Shown one piece after another: positions 1-12,179 of a stretch of DNA of 64,000 nt. The DNA comes from Macrotis lagotis (lineage: Eukaryota > Chordata > Mammalia > Peramelemorphia > Peramelidae): assembly GCF_037893015.1 (NCBI RefSeq), contig NC_133662.1:270747944-270811943 (forward strand), written 5' to 3'. A program made the translations under genes and the position numbers. Position 1 is the first letter of the stretch. Each line of letters opens with the position of its first letter. The notes under the pieces were generated by a model that searched no databases, had not been told where the DNA came from, and saw only the letters and a list, made by a program, of their open reading frames with translations.

Positions 1-734
1 AGAGGCTGGCCCAGGAACAGGTATGGGCAAGGAATGAGTGTGGAAGGGCCAGTATCCCATAGAGAGGGAAAGTCCAGGGAGAGTGGGGCCCAACTTGGAG
101 CCCCAACCTGGGAGCCACCCAGGGCCCTATCCCAGGTTCAGTTTAGAGGCCTTCCTAACTTCCTGACTCCCCCTCCCCCTCCCAAGTCAATGTGCATTTA
201 TTTTGGATACACCCTGCCTTGACTTACCTATGAGCATGTCACCTCATTCTAATAGAAAGAAAACTCCTTGAGAACAAGGCCTGCTTTACAGAATCAAGGA
301 AGGCAAAAGAGAGAAGTGTCTTAGGGGTCCCCTAGTCCAAACCCCACTAGCTCCCATAATCACGCCTCTGCCAGAGGAAAAGGAACTTAACTTGTTGAAG
401 CCTCAGTTGCCTCATCTGAAAGTTAAGACAATAATGCCCACCTCACTAAGCCAATGTGGACCAAGGGTTGAGATGTCAGTCCTTGTCCTGGCCATTCCTC
501 CCAGAGGGTGATTTTGCTCTGCTTGGGGCCCCTCCCTCATGTAGAAGATTTGCCTTAAACATTTGAGAATTGAATAGTATGGGGCCACTGTGGATCCCCA
601 CGGTCTACAGGCCAGTTCCTCCATCTCCACTGAGGTCACCTCAGGTGCACCTAAGACAAGTCGCTTCTATGGGGAAAGAGCTGATGTCATCTCAGACTCT
701 CCAACAGTCATAGATGGGAGACCCCCCAAACATC

Positions 735-862
735 ATTGCCATTTTATAGATGAGAAAACAGAGGTCAGGAGAGGCTAAGTGACTTGTCCACAGCCACATG
801 GGAAAGCAAGACTGGTCCTCTGGCCCCAGGTCCACTGCTCTTTCCACTGCACCAGTGCTGGC
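735..862 (-). mobile_element. MIR fragment
   Basis: CCATTTTATAGATGAGAAAA, then GGCTAAGTGACTTGTCC and CACTGCTCTTTCCACTGCAC, is the reverse strand of a MIR element. A weaker forward MIR piece lies at about 390-440. Confidence 0.7.
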
Positions 863-1032
863 TGGGAAGCACTGGCAGTGATCAATCCCTGCCCTCCCCT
901 GCTACTCAGAAGTGTTTGTGGCTCTCTGTGGGAGAAGGGAAGGTCTGGCCCCAGACTCTTCCCTAAGGGCCTTCATTCTCAGCACCCAGAAGGGACCAGA
1001 AGCAGTCTGGCCATGGGGGTGATGGGGAAGAG

Positions 1033-1143
1033 CGAGAAGCAGACATGTGTTCTCTCTGTCTGTCTCTCTGTCTTTCTGTCTCTGTCTCTGTCTCTCTGTC
1101 TCTCTCTCTCTCTGTCGGTCTGTCTCTCTGTCTCTCTCTGTCT

Positions 1144-1221
<78 letters not shown>

Positions 1222-1227
1222 CTCTCC
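1033..1227 (+). repeat. (TC)n / (TCTG)n microsatellite, about 190 bp
   Basis: An interrupted TCTG/TCTC left part (1033-1147) leads to an almost pure (TC)n run (1148-1217). The long Ser/Leu and Arg/Glu open frames here are artefacts of the repeat. Confidence 0.98.
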
Positions 1228-1399
1228 CTTCCCCTGGCCCCTACCCCTGCCCCACCATGATGTAATGGATCCCCCCATTGACCACAAACTCCTTGAAGGG
1301 ACAGCAGTCCCTCACTGGTCTGTGGATCCACTGAGCCTTGTACATAGTATTGGCTCCAGTGTCCGGAGCTACTATGAGCCCAGCACTACAAGCCCCTGG

Positions 1400-2414
1400 A
1401 CCAGGCCCCTCAGCTCTCTGGGCAGCTGTGCACTGATCCACCAAAAGGGGGCAAAAGGGTCCAAGTTCCTTCAAGTTCTAGAGCGCTGGCCGTAGCGGGA
1501 GTCATTCAGAGAAGTCAGACTGAAGTCAACTGTGAAACCACCAATAACTTTCAGCCCAAACCCATCACAGGCCCCCAAGATGTATTGAGTCCCTCTCTGT
1601 CAGTCCTGGCTTTCGGGGTCCCCCCCCCAGTCACCTCCTCTTAGCTTCCCTCTGGAGGCCACGTGAGGGCAGGAGCCAGTGGTTGATCTCAGTGAGCCTG
1701 AGTAAAGGCTTGCCTAATGGCCAAGCTGGTGGGTTCCCCACTCAAGTGTGAGCCCCTAAGATCAGAGAGGTCTCCCAGCACCTGGCCAGTGATGGATGGA
1801 CAAGTGGTTACCAGAGTGACTTCAAGAAGTGAAGGGGCTTGCCCTGCAGTCTGCCAGAGGATTGGCCATGAGCCCATCTGTGAAATGGGCCCCATCTCAT
1901 CCTCCCAACTACTCTGATACTGAAAAGTCTGCCACCTTGGGCAAGGCTCAGGAGGCTTCTCCCTGGGTCTAAAGGAATGGGGGACTGTCTGAGAGCCTCC
2001 AGTCACAGCTTGGTCTTGGTGATTCCCTACCCCCCTCTGCCATTTGACATCGGCAGAAATGGCCTGGGTCTCTCCAGATGCCACCCGCCTGCTGCTCCTC
2101 TGCCAGGGTACATTCGGGAAAGGACAAAAGCTAACTCGATTGTGGGAATCTCATTAAGTCCCACAGGGCGCCACTGTAATTCAATTGGCATTTTCTCCCA
2201 AGAGCCACAGTAGCCTGGCTCTGTCCCCTGAACTCCAGGTGGGCCAGGCCCAGTCCCAGAGCTCAGACTAGTTGGACGGGCCCCTCCTCAAACAACAGGA
2301 GCTGGCAGGGGCCTTGGAGACAGCCAGTCCAGCAGGAACAGAATCTCTGTTACAATGTCCCCTGGGCTGTCCTCTAGACCCCCCTCTGGGGGGCTTGAGT
2401 GGGAACAGGTTTCC
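1400..2414. other. Unique intergenic sequence
   Basis: No repeat or gene recognised. The part at 2105-2215 (AATTCAATTGGCATTTTCTC, with scattered CpG) is repeat-free and might be a conserved non-coding element. Confidence 0.3.
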
Positions 2415-2562
2415 TGTCACTCAGTGGTTAAAGGGCTAGGTTAGACTTGGAACGAGAAAAACCTGGGTTCAAATCTCACCTCAGACCCCTTTCATGTAAT
2501 CCTGGACAACTCACCCATTCACTCCCTGAGTCTCAGTTTCCCCATCTATAAAATGAGGAGTC
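2415..2562 (+). mobile_element. MIR/Mar1-type SINE, decayed
   Basis: CACTCAGTGGTTAAAGGGCT, then CTGGGTTCAAATCTCACCTC and GAGTCTCAGTTTCCCCATCT, match the MIR/CORE-SINE layout in order. A further worn head-like piece follows at 2640-2690. Confidence 0.7.
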
Positions 2563-2964
2563 CTTCCAGGTCTCCTGCAAACTACAGTTGTGCAACACTT
2601 GGGTCCTCAGTTTCATGGGTCAATGCAACAGATGGCCCTTGGAAGCAGAAGACCTGAGTGTGAACCCCAGCTCAGCCCAGTGATCTGTCGAGAACCTGGA
2701 CAGACATGGAACTTTGTTGTTGTGGCCTCAAGTTATCAAATTCTCAGGGAGAAGGGGAAGGTCCTGGTCCAGATGACTTCAGAGGTTCCTCCAGACTCTG
2801 AGTCTAGAACTCTCTAAGCCTCCCTCCACTCTCTGGAGCAAGCCAAAGAGTCTTGTCCTTCCTCCTGGCGAGCCCCTCCCTGGCAAAGTCTGCCCTGGGG
2901 TGGAAGACCACAACCCCCAACCCTTCAGCTAATGCAGAGCCTGCCCTCCAGTCCTTCCACACCT

Positions 2965-3170
2965 CCAGACACGCACACACAACACATGTGCACAAAACAC
3001 CCAAGAACACATATGCATGTGCACAGACTGACCTTCATGCAGCATGCCTACAACATGGCATGACACACATGTGTACAGGCATGCCTACATGCACTCCACA
3101 CACAAGCATGTGCATGTGTGTGTGTGCATGGTCCAATACATTCAGCACAAGCACACACATGAAGTGCACC
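2965..3170 (+). repeat. Degenerate CA/TG-rich region
   Basis: Repeated ACACAC, CATGTG and GTGTGTG tracts alternate with unrelated bases. This is alternating purine-pyrimidine sequence with Z-DNA potential. Confidence 0.8.
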
Positions 3171-4129
3171 TCACATAGGTCACATGGAACAGTCAAGCGG
3201 AGTCCAAGGAGGCCTGGTGGAGGATGTGGTCCTGTGGCCATGATGGTGCTGCTGCAGCAAAGCCAGCCTATCTTTCAAAAATCAGCAGATGGAAGGGCAC
3301 AGGCTCCATGCTGTGCCCTTTGCCCAGCTGCCTTTAATCATGGACTCCCTCATGTTGGCTGGAGATTCTCCAGTTCATAATAAAAACATCATCTGAAAAG
3401 AACTCACCTAAGAGCCAAGAATGGCAACCCATGGGCTTGGGGGTCAGGGTGCAAGGGCCACCTGGAAGGCCAGGACCCACAAGACTCAGTCTCCCCCTCT
3501 GACTCAGCCCAAGGGCAGATCTGATCATTGTTGGTCCTTTCTTCAACTAGCTGTGATTATGAGGCACTTCTCTCCTCCCCTAACCAACCTGTCCCTCAGC
3601 TTCCGTGGGCCAGAGGGGAAGGTTGGGGAGGGGGCTGGGCCTGGAATGTCTATAATCAAGCCTCAAGAACACGTTCCCCACAGGAGCAGGAAAGAAGCTC
3701 CAAGCTTCAAAGGAGAGACCCTGACATAGAGCTGGGGGCTCCTGGAATCCCCAGGCTCATCAGCCAGTCTGGGCAGCTTGCTCTGATGGAGGATTAGGGA
3801 ACGATCCCAGGGTGGAATGGGATGGATTATGTTGGTCCCACGATGTGCCGACCTGCCTATTTACTCCATCCTCAAATACTGTAATTGTGTGTCCCTCCAA
3901 GGAGGCTCAATAAATGCCCTCGAGTTTGGCTTAAATATCAGATAGCTTACCCGACCAAGAGAGTGGCTGCCGCCGAGCTCACTCTTACCATCCATGCTGG
4001 AACAGTCGTTCAGCCATGAAATGAGCTGTTTCAGTCTCCATGTCACAGTACAAAACCACTCACCATGCCCCACTCCACCCGCCACCCCCAGAAGTCCCTA
4101 GATCTTAAGAGGCAGCCAGGCCACTTTCT

Positions 4130-4870
4130 TGAGTTCTCATACAGCCATTGGTCTGAGTGTCCACTTTGCCCTCACCTCCATCCGGCCTTGACTTCCCCAT
4201 GAGGTCTCCAGTCCTCTCTCAACTTTTGAGATTGCCCCACTGGACTCCCTGCCCTCTCTCATCTCTGGTCACCTCCATCTCCTCACGGCTTCCACCAGCA
4301 GTCATCCCAGCACCTGATGACTCTCCTCCCTTTCATGGCCAAGCTAAGCAAGAAGCCATCTACACCCAGCCTCCACTTCCCTCGCTCTCAGTCTCTCTCA
4401 CTTGCTAGAGTGACCTCCTCGTTACAAAGAGCCTTTTCTCATCCTCATCCTCCTACATCATCCTCTCCTTTTGGATCCACTTTCCTTCTCTGTTTCAACA
4501 ACACTTCTCCCATTTATCTGACCATGCTTTCTTAGACCCCTTCTCTGACCGTTCATCCAGGTCATACCTTCTAATTGTGGGTATTGCCAAGGGTCTGTCC
4601 TGTGCCTTCCTCACCTTCTCTTCTGTCTCACTTGTGATCCTGTCAACTATCTTGGGTTCAATTAACCTTTGCATATGGATGATTCCCAGATCTAGTTTGT
4701 CCAGCCCTAGGTTTTCTCCCGAGAGTCAGATTCCATCACTGTCTTTGGAACATCTCAAAATGGAGGTCCAATGAGCATCTCATACTCAACCTGTCTAAAA
4801 CAGAATTCCTTCTCTTTACCTCTAACCCCTTCCCTCTTTGAAACATCCCTTAAACGTGGCACCTGGGAGC
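4130..4870 (+). mobile_element. L2-type LINE ORF2 remnant
   Basis: Blocks such as GGGTATTGCCAAGGGTCTGT, GCATATGGATGATTCCCAGA, then GAACATCTCAAAATGGAGGT and CAACCTGTCTAAAACAGAAT correspond in order to the L2 reverse-transcriptase region (Y-x-D-D downstream part). All frames are broken. Small open frames here are debris. Confidence 0.7.
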
Positions 4871-5513
4871 CCTAGCAATTCATACAGAGACTCAATAGTT
4901 CTCTGCTTCTCTCTGTCTGTGTCTGTCTCTCTGTCTTCTCTCTCTCCTTCCCTCTCACCTCTTTCTCTCTGTGTCGGTCACTGCTTCTGCGACTGAGGTG
5001 ATTGAGGCCTGAACTCAACCTTTTCTACCGCTTAACCTTTTCTACCATCTTTCATGGAGAATAAGACAAGCTTCTTGAACCAGAATCATCTTGCTTATTT
5101 CTGCACAATTTGGGGTCTTGGTAGAATGTTTATTTTGCACAAAAGAAAACATGTTGTGGCTTGAATAAGTAGGTGATGATGTCTTTTTAAAGCCTTTAAA
5201 CGTGGAGAAATATGGTGGTAGAAAGAGGAGAGGAGAACTACAGAACCTTGATGTCATAATCATAGAACCCAAGAGTCCCGAGTCTGAGGGTCATCTTGAT
5301 CAAGCCAATCCCTATCTCTACTTGAGGTATCATATAAGATGGTCATGCTATCTCCACTTGATGACCACTTCCAAAAGAAGCGCCTTGTACTTTGGGGACA
5401 TGTGAATGCTGACATGTCTCTCCAATATCCAGCCAGTGCTTCTGGTTTTCTCTGCTAGAGCCACACAACCCACACTGAATCTCTCCCACTTCACAGTTCT
5501 GGAAGCCATCATG

Positions 5514-5514
<1 letters not shown>

Positions 5515-5566
<52 letters not shown>
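5515..5566 (+). repeat. (CA)n microsatellite
   Basis: About 26 uninterrupted AC units. Intergenic. Confidence 0.98.
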
Positions 5567-5569
<3 letters not shown>

Positions 5570-7003
5570 CCAGGCTTCCTTTTCTCCAGGCTAAGCCTCT
5601 CATACTGTCTAATCTGAAGTCCCCTCACCCCTGTGATGGCCCTTCTGATAGAATATACCAGCTTCTCAATGTCCTTGCCCAAATTTGCTGCTTAGACCCG
5701 CACAAGTCTAACAGAGGGGTCTGATCATAAGATGGGGCTCCTTGCTGGACAGTTCCCCTCTCTTATAGGAGCCTATGACCTTTTCAGCGGCCTTGAATTT
5801 GCATTCCCTCTCAGCTCCCAGGGAAACAAGCTGCTGGGTCACCACTCCCCAGACCTTCCTGGAGCAGAGGATTCCTCTATTCAAAGGGCAGGACCTCACA
5901 TTTCCCCTTAATACATTTCACTGATTAGATTCGGCCCAGGGCTCTGGCCTACCCAAGTCTTTGTGGTTCCTGATTCTTCCCTCTTGGGTGTTGGCAGTCC
6001 CTTCCCCACTCCTAACTTTGTGCCCCCTGAAAGCTGGATAATTGTGCCACCTGTACCATCATCTGGGCATGACAAAGTTTATCCTAAGGATAAGGACAAG
6101 GTCAAGACGAGATGACCAGACAATGACGTGCCCTCTCACTTGTCTGCCACATCCCTGTGGCTGAGGCACAGTCTAGCTCCTGAACTACTCATCTTAATCA
6201 TTTATTAATTCATCAAACCTTGATTCAACTCCTCCTATAACCAGGTGTTCTGCCAGAGGATGGGACCCAAATCAAGATCATCTCTGCCTGCAAGGAGCAA
6301 CAGAAGACATTACTTGGCTCCTTCCCTCTTCTTCCTCATTGAAATCCCGGAGTCATATTTAGCTCATAGAACCTCTGGGAGTCCTTATCTCAGGTCCCAC
6401 CTACACCAACCATGCTGGTCTTCAGAACAAGACTGACCAGTCTTTCCTATGTGTAGAGTTGCCCAATCCTGGCAGCACCCTCAGAGATTATCTGCTCCCA
6501 GGTACCCCCTGAGTCTTCCAACTGTCATCTCAAGGGCATTCCCAATAAGTGACCTTCCAGTCTTATTTTCATAGCTTTAAGGCAACCCATTCTACTTTAG
6601 GAACTCTCCAACTCTTGATCCAGGTTTCTTTTTAAGAAGCTGATCACTGCTCCCCACATTCCTTCCACCCATTGCTCCATCAGAGACCATGCAAAAAAAT
6701 CAAGTCTGACCCTTCTTCCAAATGACCACCCCCTACAATATTCTTCTTTAGCCTTCTCTTCTCCAGCCTCAACAGGCCCATTCTATTCAACCTCAAGTAT
6801 GAAAGCACATATCCTAGTCCCTTCCCAAGCCTGGTTCTCTCTCCAGGGTTGGACAGAGCCAACAGGGCGTTATCCACAAGAAGGTGAGGACCAGCTCATC
6901 CGGGGACTTCTCCCCACATTGTGACCCTGGCCCTCCATGCCTCAGAGCAGACAGGATGTCCCCAAGAGCCCAGCCACAGCCTTCATTGAAATGCCAGGAG
7001 CCA
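5567..7003. other. Unique intergenic sequence
   Basis: No gene, intact repeat or RNA recognised between the (CA)n tract and the SINE at 7004. Short open frames carry no domain. The flanking 3190-4130, 5020-5514 and 7160-8860 stretches are similar. Confidence 0.4.
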
Positions 7004-7147
7004 GGGGCGGCTAGGTGGCATAATGGATAAAGCACCGGCCCTGGAGTCAGGAGTACCTGGGTTCAAATCCGGCCTCAGACACTTAATAATTACCTAGCTG
7101 TGTGGCCTTGGGCAAGCCACTTAACCCCATTTGCCTTGCTAAAAAAA
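7004..7147 (+). mobile_element. Marsupial CORE-SINE (WSINE1/Mar1-like), full length
   Basis: The copy runs from GGGGCGGCTAGGTGGCATAA through GGGTTCAAATCCGGCCTC to CCATTTGCCTTGC and an A-tail. It is flanked by a 13-bp target-site duplication with one mismatch (ATGCCAGGAGCCA at 6991 and ATGCCAGGGGCCA at 7148). Confidence 0.95.
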
Positions 7148-8864
7148 ATGCCAGGGGCCAAAAAATAACAAGAGTCTGGTAGCCAGGTACCTGGGGTTTC
7201 AGGTGAAAGGCTAGCACCCCAACCCCATTTCCACCAACCACCAAGGATGTGAACAGGAACTGAGCTTCCTGGGGCAGCTTCATGTTCAGGAAGGAGAGAA
7301 TTCACAGGCAAACTTGCCACTAAAAGACAAACACGCCCAGCCTCAGGGAACTCTGCTCAAGCGGGCAAGCAGGAAGCAGGGGTCTGTTCATTTTACAGAT
7401 GAGAAAGATGGCAAGAGGAGGACTCTGACTCTTCCAAGAGCCTGGCAGCCTCAATAGGCAGGATCAGGCACCAAGGATAAATGCCACCTGCATGCAGGGA
7501 CACTGGAGTTGAATGTCCCATTCACAGCTTCATAAAAACATCTGCTCAAGTAACATAGCAAGGGAGCAGCCAGGCCATAGTTGATGCTCCTGAGAAGAAG
7601 GCCCTAGAACACTCTTAGAATGCTCCTACCATGCGTAGAAAAAAGCTGCCTCACCTCCTTTCTTTTTTTCATGTAGGCAATGGCTTCTGTGCCTTATGGA
7701 CCTGTGGGGTACATTAGTGGGATCCAATGCTGCCCCCAGGGCCATCTCCCCTCTGGATCCATCCTGAGATTGGCATGGACTGGCAGTGGGGGCCACTGAA
7801 AGAGTGGCAAAGCTTCAAGCTGCCATGCCCAAAGACCCATGACCACCCCTTGGAACTGGGAAAAGGACAGGAGATGTTTGTTCTTTTTTGTGGGTTCCTC
7901 TGGAGAGACTCAAATCAACAGGATTTCCTATGTGCCCAGGATGGGGGTGTAGTGACAAGGAGGAAGAGGTGATGGAGAGAGACTGCTTGGGCAAAGGAGC
8001 AGTGGTAGGAGATTTAATCTTGTGAATGAAAGGCCTGTTGAACTGGACCACCAAGCCTATGGAGGGGAATCGAGGCAACGAGCACTGATGGCAAATCGAA
8101 AGAGAGACTGACGGGAGATAGTGTCATAAAACACTAGGGAAAGCTGGAGGTTTCTTGAGGAGAGAAGAGTGAGGTTGAATCCCTCCAGAGGGATGCCATG
8201 CATTCTTTCTCATATGATTTTTGGAACCATGAGGACTTGGGATGAACACGGAGGAGATTTTAAGGGCAGGGTGCATGTGAGCAGACAGACACGTGACAAG
8301 GGGGAGAGTTGATATTCCCAGTCAAGAATAGTGAGAGTCCAGAATGTGGAACTTGGGAGAGGAAATCTAGAGCCAGACCAGGGCCTCAGGAGGCTGGAGG
8401 AGCATGGCCAGGGAAGATACTGCAGAGACAAGGCAGGATTTGAACCCTCCTCCACTGAGGCCAGAACTGAAACCCTCACCATGGGGTGACATTGCAACTA
8501 AGTTTATGATGCCCATTTTACAGAGAAGGAAATAAATGTCCAGGAGGTGATACCCTCAAGCCAGGCCATCTGCTTCCAGACCCCAGTTCTACCCACCTTG
8601 GGCAATGATTGGCATTTCTAAGCCACTGTCATCCTCCTGTCGATTGCTCACTGAGCAGAGGTGGCCCTGGGGCCCTGGGGCTGATGGATATCAGCAAAGA
8701 AGGAGATGGAAGGCTAGATGGAGGAGGATAGTGGTGAGGGTTCATTTCAAGACTACCAATAGAGAGGTCAAGATCTTACTGGGGAAGGGAAAACCCACTG
8801 CAATGAAATCAGAGTCTGTGGGGTCAGAAGCAGCAGTCTCCTTAATTCTTGAGAAGCAGTATGG

Positions 8865-9165
8865 CTTGTGAAAAGAAATCTGAATGTAGAATCCCAAAGT
8901 CCTGGGTTCAAATTCTGACAGTTCCTAGCTAGCTAAAGGACCCAAAGAAAGTCTTCCAATCTCCCTCAGCCTCAGTTTCCTCCTCTTTAAAAGGAAAGTG
9001 ATAACATTTGCAATGGCTGTCTCCCAAGGTTGCTGGAAGACCCAAAGGAGGCTGTGTCTGTCAAGCTTTTTGCAAACCATATAGGAAACATGTCATTGTC
9101 ATCACTGCCTACTCTGAGCCAAGGTCTTCCACACAGTAGGTGCTCAGTTAATTGACTAAGTTTGA
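8865..9165 (+). mobile_element. MIR-like SINE with L2-type 3' end
   Basis: CTGGGTTCAAATTCTGACAG, then CAGCCTCAGTTTCCTCCTCT, then CACACAGTAGGTGCTCAGTT. A short reverse MIR piece lies at 8510-8560. Confidence 0.6.
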
Positions 9166-9579
9166 AAATGATCTTGAGATTCCCAGAATCCCCAAGCTTG
9201 ATATCCTCTTCTAGAATGTGGGGGCCAGAAAAGTTTAGAAAGGGCCAGCCATGGAGACCAGAGAGTCAGGGTTCAGTGGCCCTGGAGAGGCAAAAAAATT
9301 CATGCCATTTCTGTGGAACTAGCAATCATTAGACACCTTCATTTACAAGGACCTCTGGGTCCTGAGGAAAGTGAGATTCCCAAAAGACTCTATCCCTGCC
9401 CTTAAGGAGTGGATGCTCTTATGGACCTTGGCATCAAAGAGTCAGGGTCTCCTGACAGTTACTGCCACCATGTTGCCTTGACTTCCTTGTCTCCCATTGG
9501 GTATATAGTGGAAAGATTCCCCCCCCCCAAAATTCTGTCTCACATCCTTCGCTTCATCTCTGAGGAAAAGCATCGATTC

Positions 9580-9850
9580 TAGTCCAGGATCATCTTGGAG
9601 CTGGAACTGGAAGGACCATTAGAGGTGACTAACAAATGAAGAGGCTGAAAGAGAAGCCGAGTGACCAACGTCATCCATGTCAGCAGTGACCAGGGCAGGA
9701 TTTGGACTCGGTCCTCCAAAGTCAAATCCACCATTTTACCTTGATGCTCAGAATATTCATTTGACAATTGAGGAAACTGAGACCCAGAGAAGTTAAACTG
9801 GCAGGCCCAGAGACACACAGGTAATCAATGCCAGAACTAGGCTCTGTGTA
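9580..9850 (-). mobile_element. MIR-derived sequence, two reverse pieces
   Basis: The piece at 9755-9835 reads GACAATTGAGGAAACTGAGA, then CCCAGAGAAGTTAAACTGGC, a reversed MIR core. The 9580-9720 part (GGAAGGACCATTAGAGGTGA) is MIR-like but worn. Confidence 0.55.
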
Positions 9851-10239
9851 GCTGCAGCTCCAGGACATGGACTGTGGGGATGATTTCTTTTCTCTCTTCC
9901 TATAATGTCTAGGACAATTCCCAGTGGCAACTCAAATGCAAATGATTTCCTGTTGACTCAATACCCAGGCTTTATTTCTGTGTCGACAAACTCATGAGTC
10001 TCCTTGCCAGGAGGGGCTCAGCTGCCTAAGATGTTGGGCTGTGCCTCTCTCCTTTGGTGCCTCAGCCACCCCGACTCCCCTCCTATTCTGTGGTTTGGCC
10101 TGGGAAGGGGCCGGCCAGGGTGAAGGGCTGACTAACAAGGGAGGGGTGGAGAGGAGCTCACCCCGAGTCCAAAGTCTGGAGAAGTGCCTTGGAGTGCAGC
10201 TTCACTTGGGTCGCCCTCCAAATGAAAGTCCCCTTCTTC

Positions 10240-10425
10240 AGGCTCATTTGCTTCAGCTTGCAAGCAGGTGTTCATTATGCAGAAATGTAATTCTGCAGGA
10301 TGAGGCTTTCCTGTTTCTGAGAGCTCCCTTTGGACAAGTTGCCATGGCAGACCATTCTCTCGGAGAGCTCCAGATCCCAGCCTGGCCTGATTGCCAGAGA
10401 AAGTCCTAATTAAAGAGGGAGGGGC
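10240..10425. promoter_or_regulatory. Candidate conserved non-coding element
   Basis: Repeat-free sequence with clustered transcription-factor-like words (TTCATTATGCAGAAATGTAATT; GCCATGGC; CCTAATTAAAG). The sequence alone does not show conservation. Confidence 0.25.
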
Positions 10426-10743
10426 TGCTGGCAGAAGGGAGGGGGGGGGGGCTGCAGCAGCCAGGATGGAGCAGAGAAAAGACGCAATGGCTAAGCCACT
10501 CACCAGAAAAAAAAAGAGCCGGGTGAGCCCCAGGCCAGGCTGAAACCCAGGCCAGGAGATCCTCCTGCCACCAGGGGAAGGGAGAAAGGCAGAATGGAAA
10601 GTCGGGGATGAACCCGGGGTTCGTGGCAAGGGCTCCCCTGGAGTTGCAACATGGCCACCCCAGGCCTTCCAGAAGTCGGCTTCTTGGCTGACAGTCTTTC
10701 ACCTTCCCCAGGAAAATTACTTGACTTTCCTTAGTTCTCAAAT

Positions 10744-10815
10744 GGGGAGAGAGAGAGGGAGAGAGAGAGAGAGAAAAGAGAAAGAGACAGAGGCAGACAG
10801 AGACAGAGAGACATA
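10744..10815 (+). repeat. GAGA/ACAGAG-rich low-complexity tract
   Basis: (GA)n with GACAGAG interruptions. G and C homopolymers lie nearby: a G-run at 10440-10451 and a C-run at 10981-10994. Confidence 0.9.
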
Positions 10816-11099
10816 AATACATATATGGAAAGAGATGAACCGACAGAGAGACAGTCAGAGATCCCAACAGGCTTTATGGTCTTCCAGTAGGGCTGCATTT
10901 CAACAACTCTGGAGGCCAGACAGGCTGGACCAGAGCTTCCTGGAGAGCCTTCAGTGGGGGGAGGGACGGGGAAGATTGCCTCCCCCCCCCCCCAAGTGCC
11001 GAAACAATCTGATTCTGCTTAGGAAAACACGCAGTTCTAGAGTGTGAACAAGCAGGGGACTGTGAGTCTCCTCCGCCTCCAGTCGGCTGGGGGCCCCCA

Positions 11100-11240
11100 C
11101 GGACGGGGCTGTCTCACTTTGCTATTTTCCATCTCCTGATGAAATGTCTGGTCATACATTTTGTTGATTGCCTAATGAATGATTTGCAGAAAACTTTTAA
11201 ATAAATGGACCAAGATTTCTATCCCGGATTGTCTCCTGGC
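11100..11240. promoter_or_regulatory. Candidate conserved non-coding element
   Basis: An AT-rich, repeat-free island in a GC-rich setting, with several homeobox- and Sox-like words (TTTGTTGATT, CCTAATGAATGA, AAATAAATGG). The adjoining 11290-12180 is unique sequence with nothing recognised. Confidence 0.25.
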
Positions 11241-12179
11241 CAACCCAAGTGCTCTGTGCAGAGTGAGCCCTTAAAACATGCTTCTTTGTTTCACTGCCAT
11301 TCACACAAAGCAATCCAAGGGGATGAAGAACAATGACTGTCCATGTGATAACATGGGGTGGGATGGGAGATGGTCCCCTGTTTGCCCATTGAAGAGACTC
11401 TGGATAACCAATGAGCTGAGCCTAAATCCAGGAAGAGGAGGAAGGGGAGAGTGAGCTGGATGGACTTTAGAGAACTGGACAGTGCGGTCAGTGATCCCAA
11501 TCTGCTCCTAGACACAACACCCCCCACCTTTTTGCACTGCTTATCACCCACTGACCTCTGTAGCTGTGTATGATGGGATGTTACAATCTTAGAAGACTGA
11601 ATGGTGGGTGACCCACAGATCCCTGGAGACAATGGCTGTATGTCAGAGGCACCGTTTTTCAATGGTGTCATACCACTTGTGGCCTTGAATGCCACAAGAA
11701 TTGGCATAAAATTATCAGAAAATATATTGTCAGAAAAGAAATGGAGCAGGTCTTGGATGGAGAGGGATGGCTCCTAGCTGGAGAGTTCCAGAATGCTCAA
11801 AGTCCAGAGGACTGCTCTCTGATGGGCAGATCCTCTGGAGATCTGGATTGGCAGGGCTTATTGAGAAGCAGAAGGCAGACTTGTAGATCACTAGCCTTGG
11901 CATCAGAGAGACAGACAGAGTCCTGGGTTTAGCCACAGGATCAGGAGAGGTAGGCTCCCTGGCTCAGGCTACCCACAAAAGATGTGTGGACTCAATGGGA
12001 TTTATGCTCAAGAGTTTCCATATCTCAAAGGAGGAAGAATTCTCTGTATATCTTAAATAATGACGCCAGCTACTTCAGAGTTTATAAACCACTTTGCAAG
12101 TTCTCTCTTTGAACCGTCCCTCCAATTCTTTGCCATGGGCTTCACTTCTAACACCCTGCAGGACTTCCCTCCCTGGCCC

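Noticed and set aside
979..1495. Long Ser/Leu and Arg/Glu frames around 1 kb
   Set aside because: They are the six-frame translation of the (TC)n repeat.
10132..10867. Overlapping minus-strand frames of 165 and 153 codons
   Set aside because: GC-rich and repeat-driven (GAGA and poly-G tracts), with no domain.
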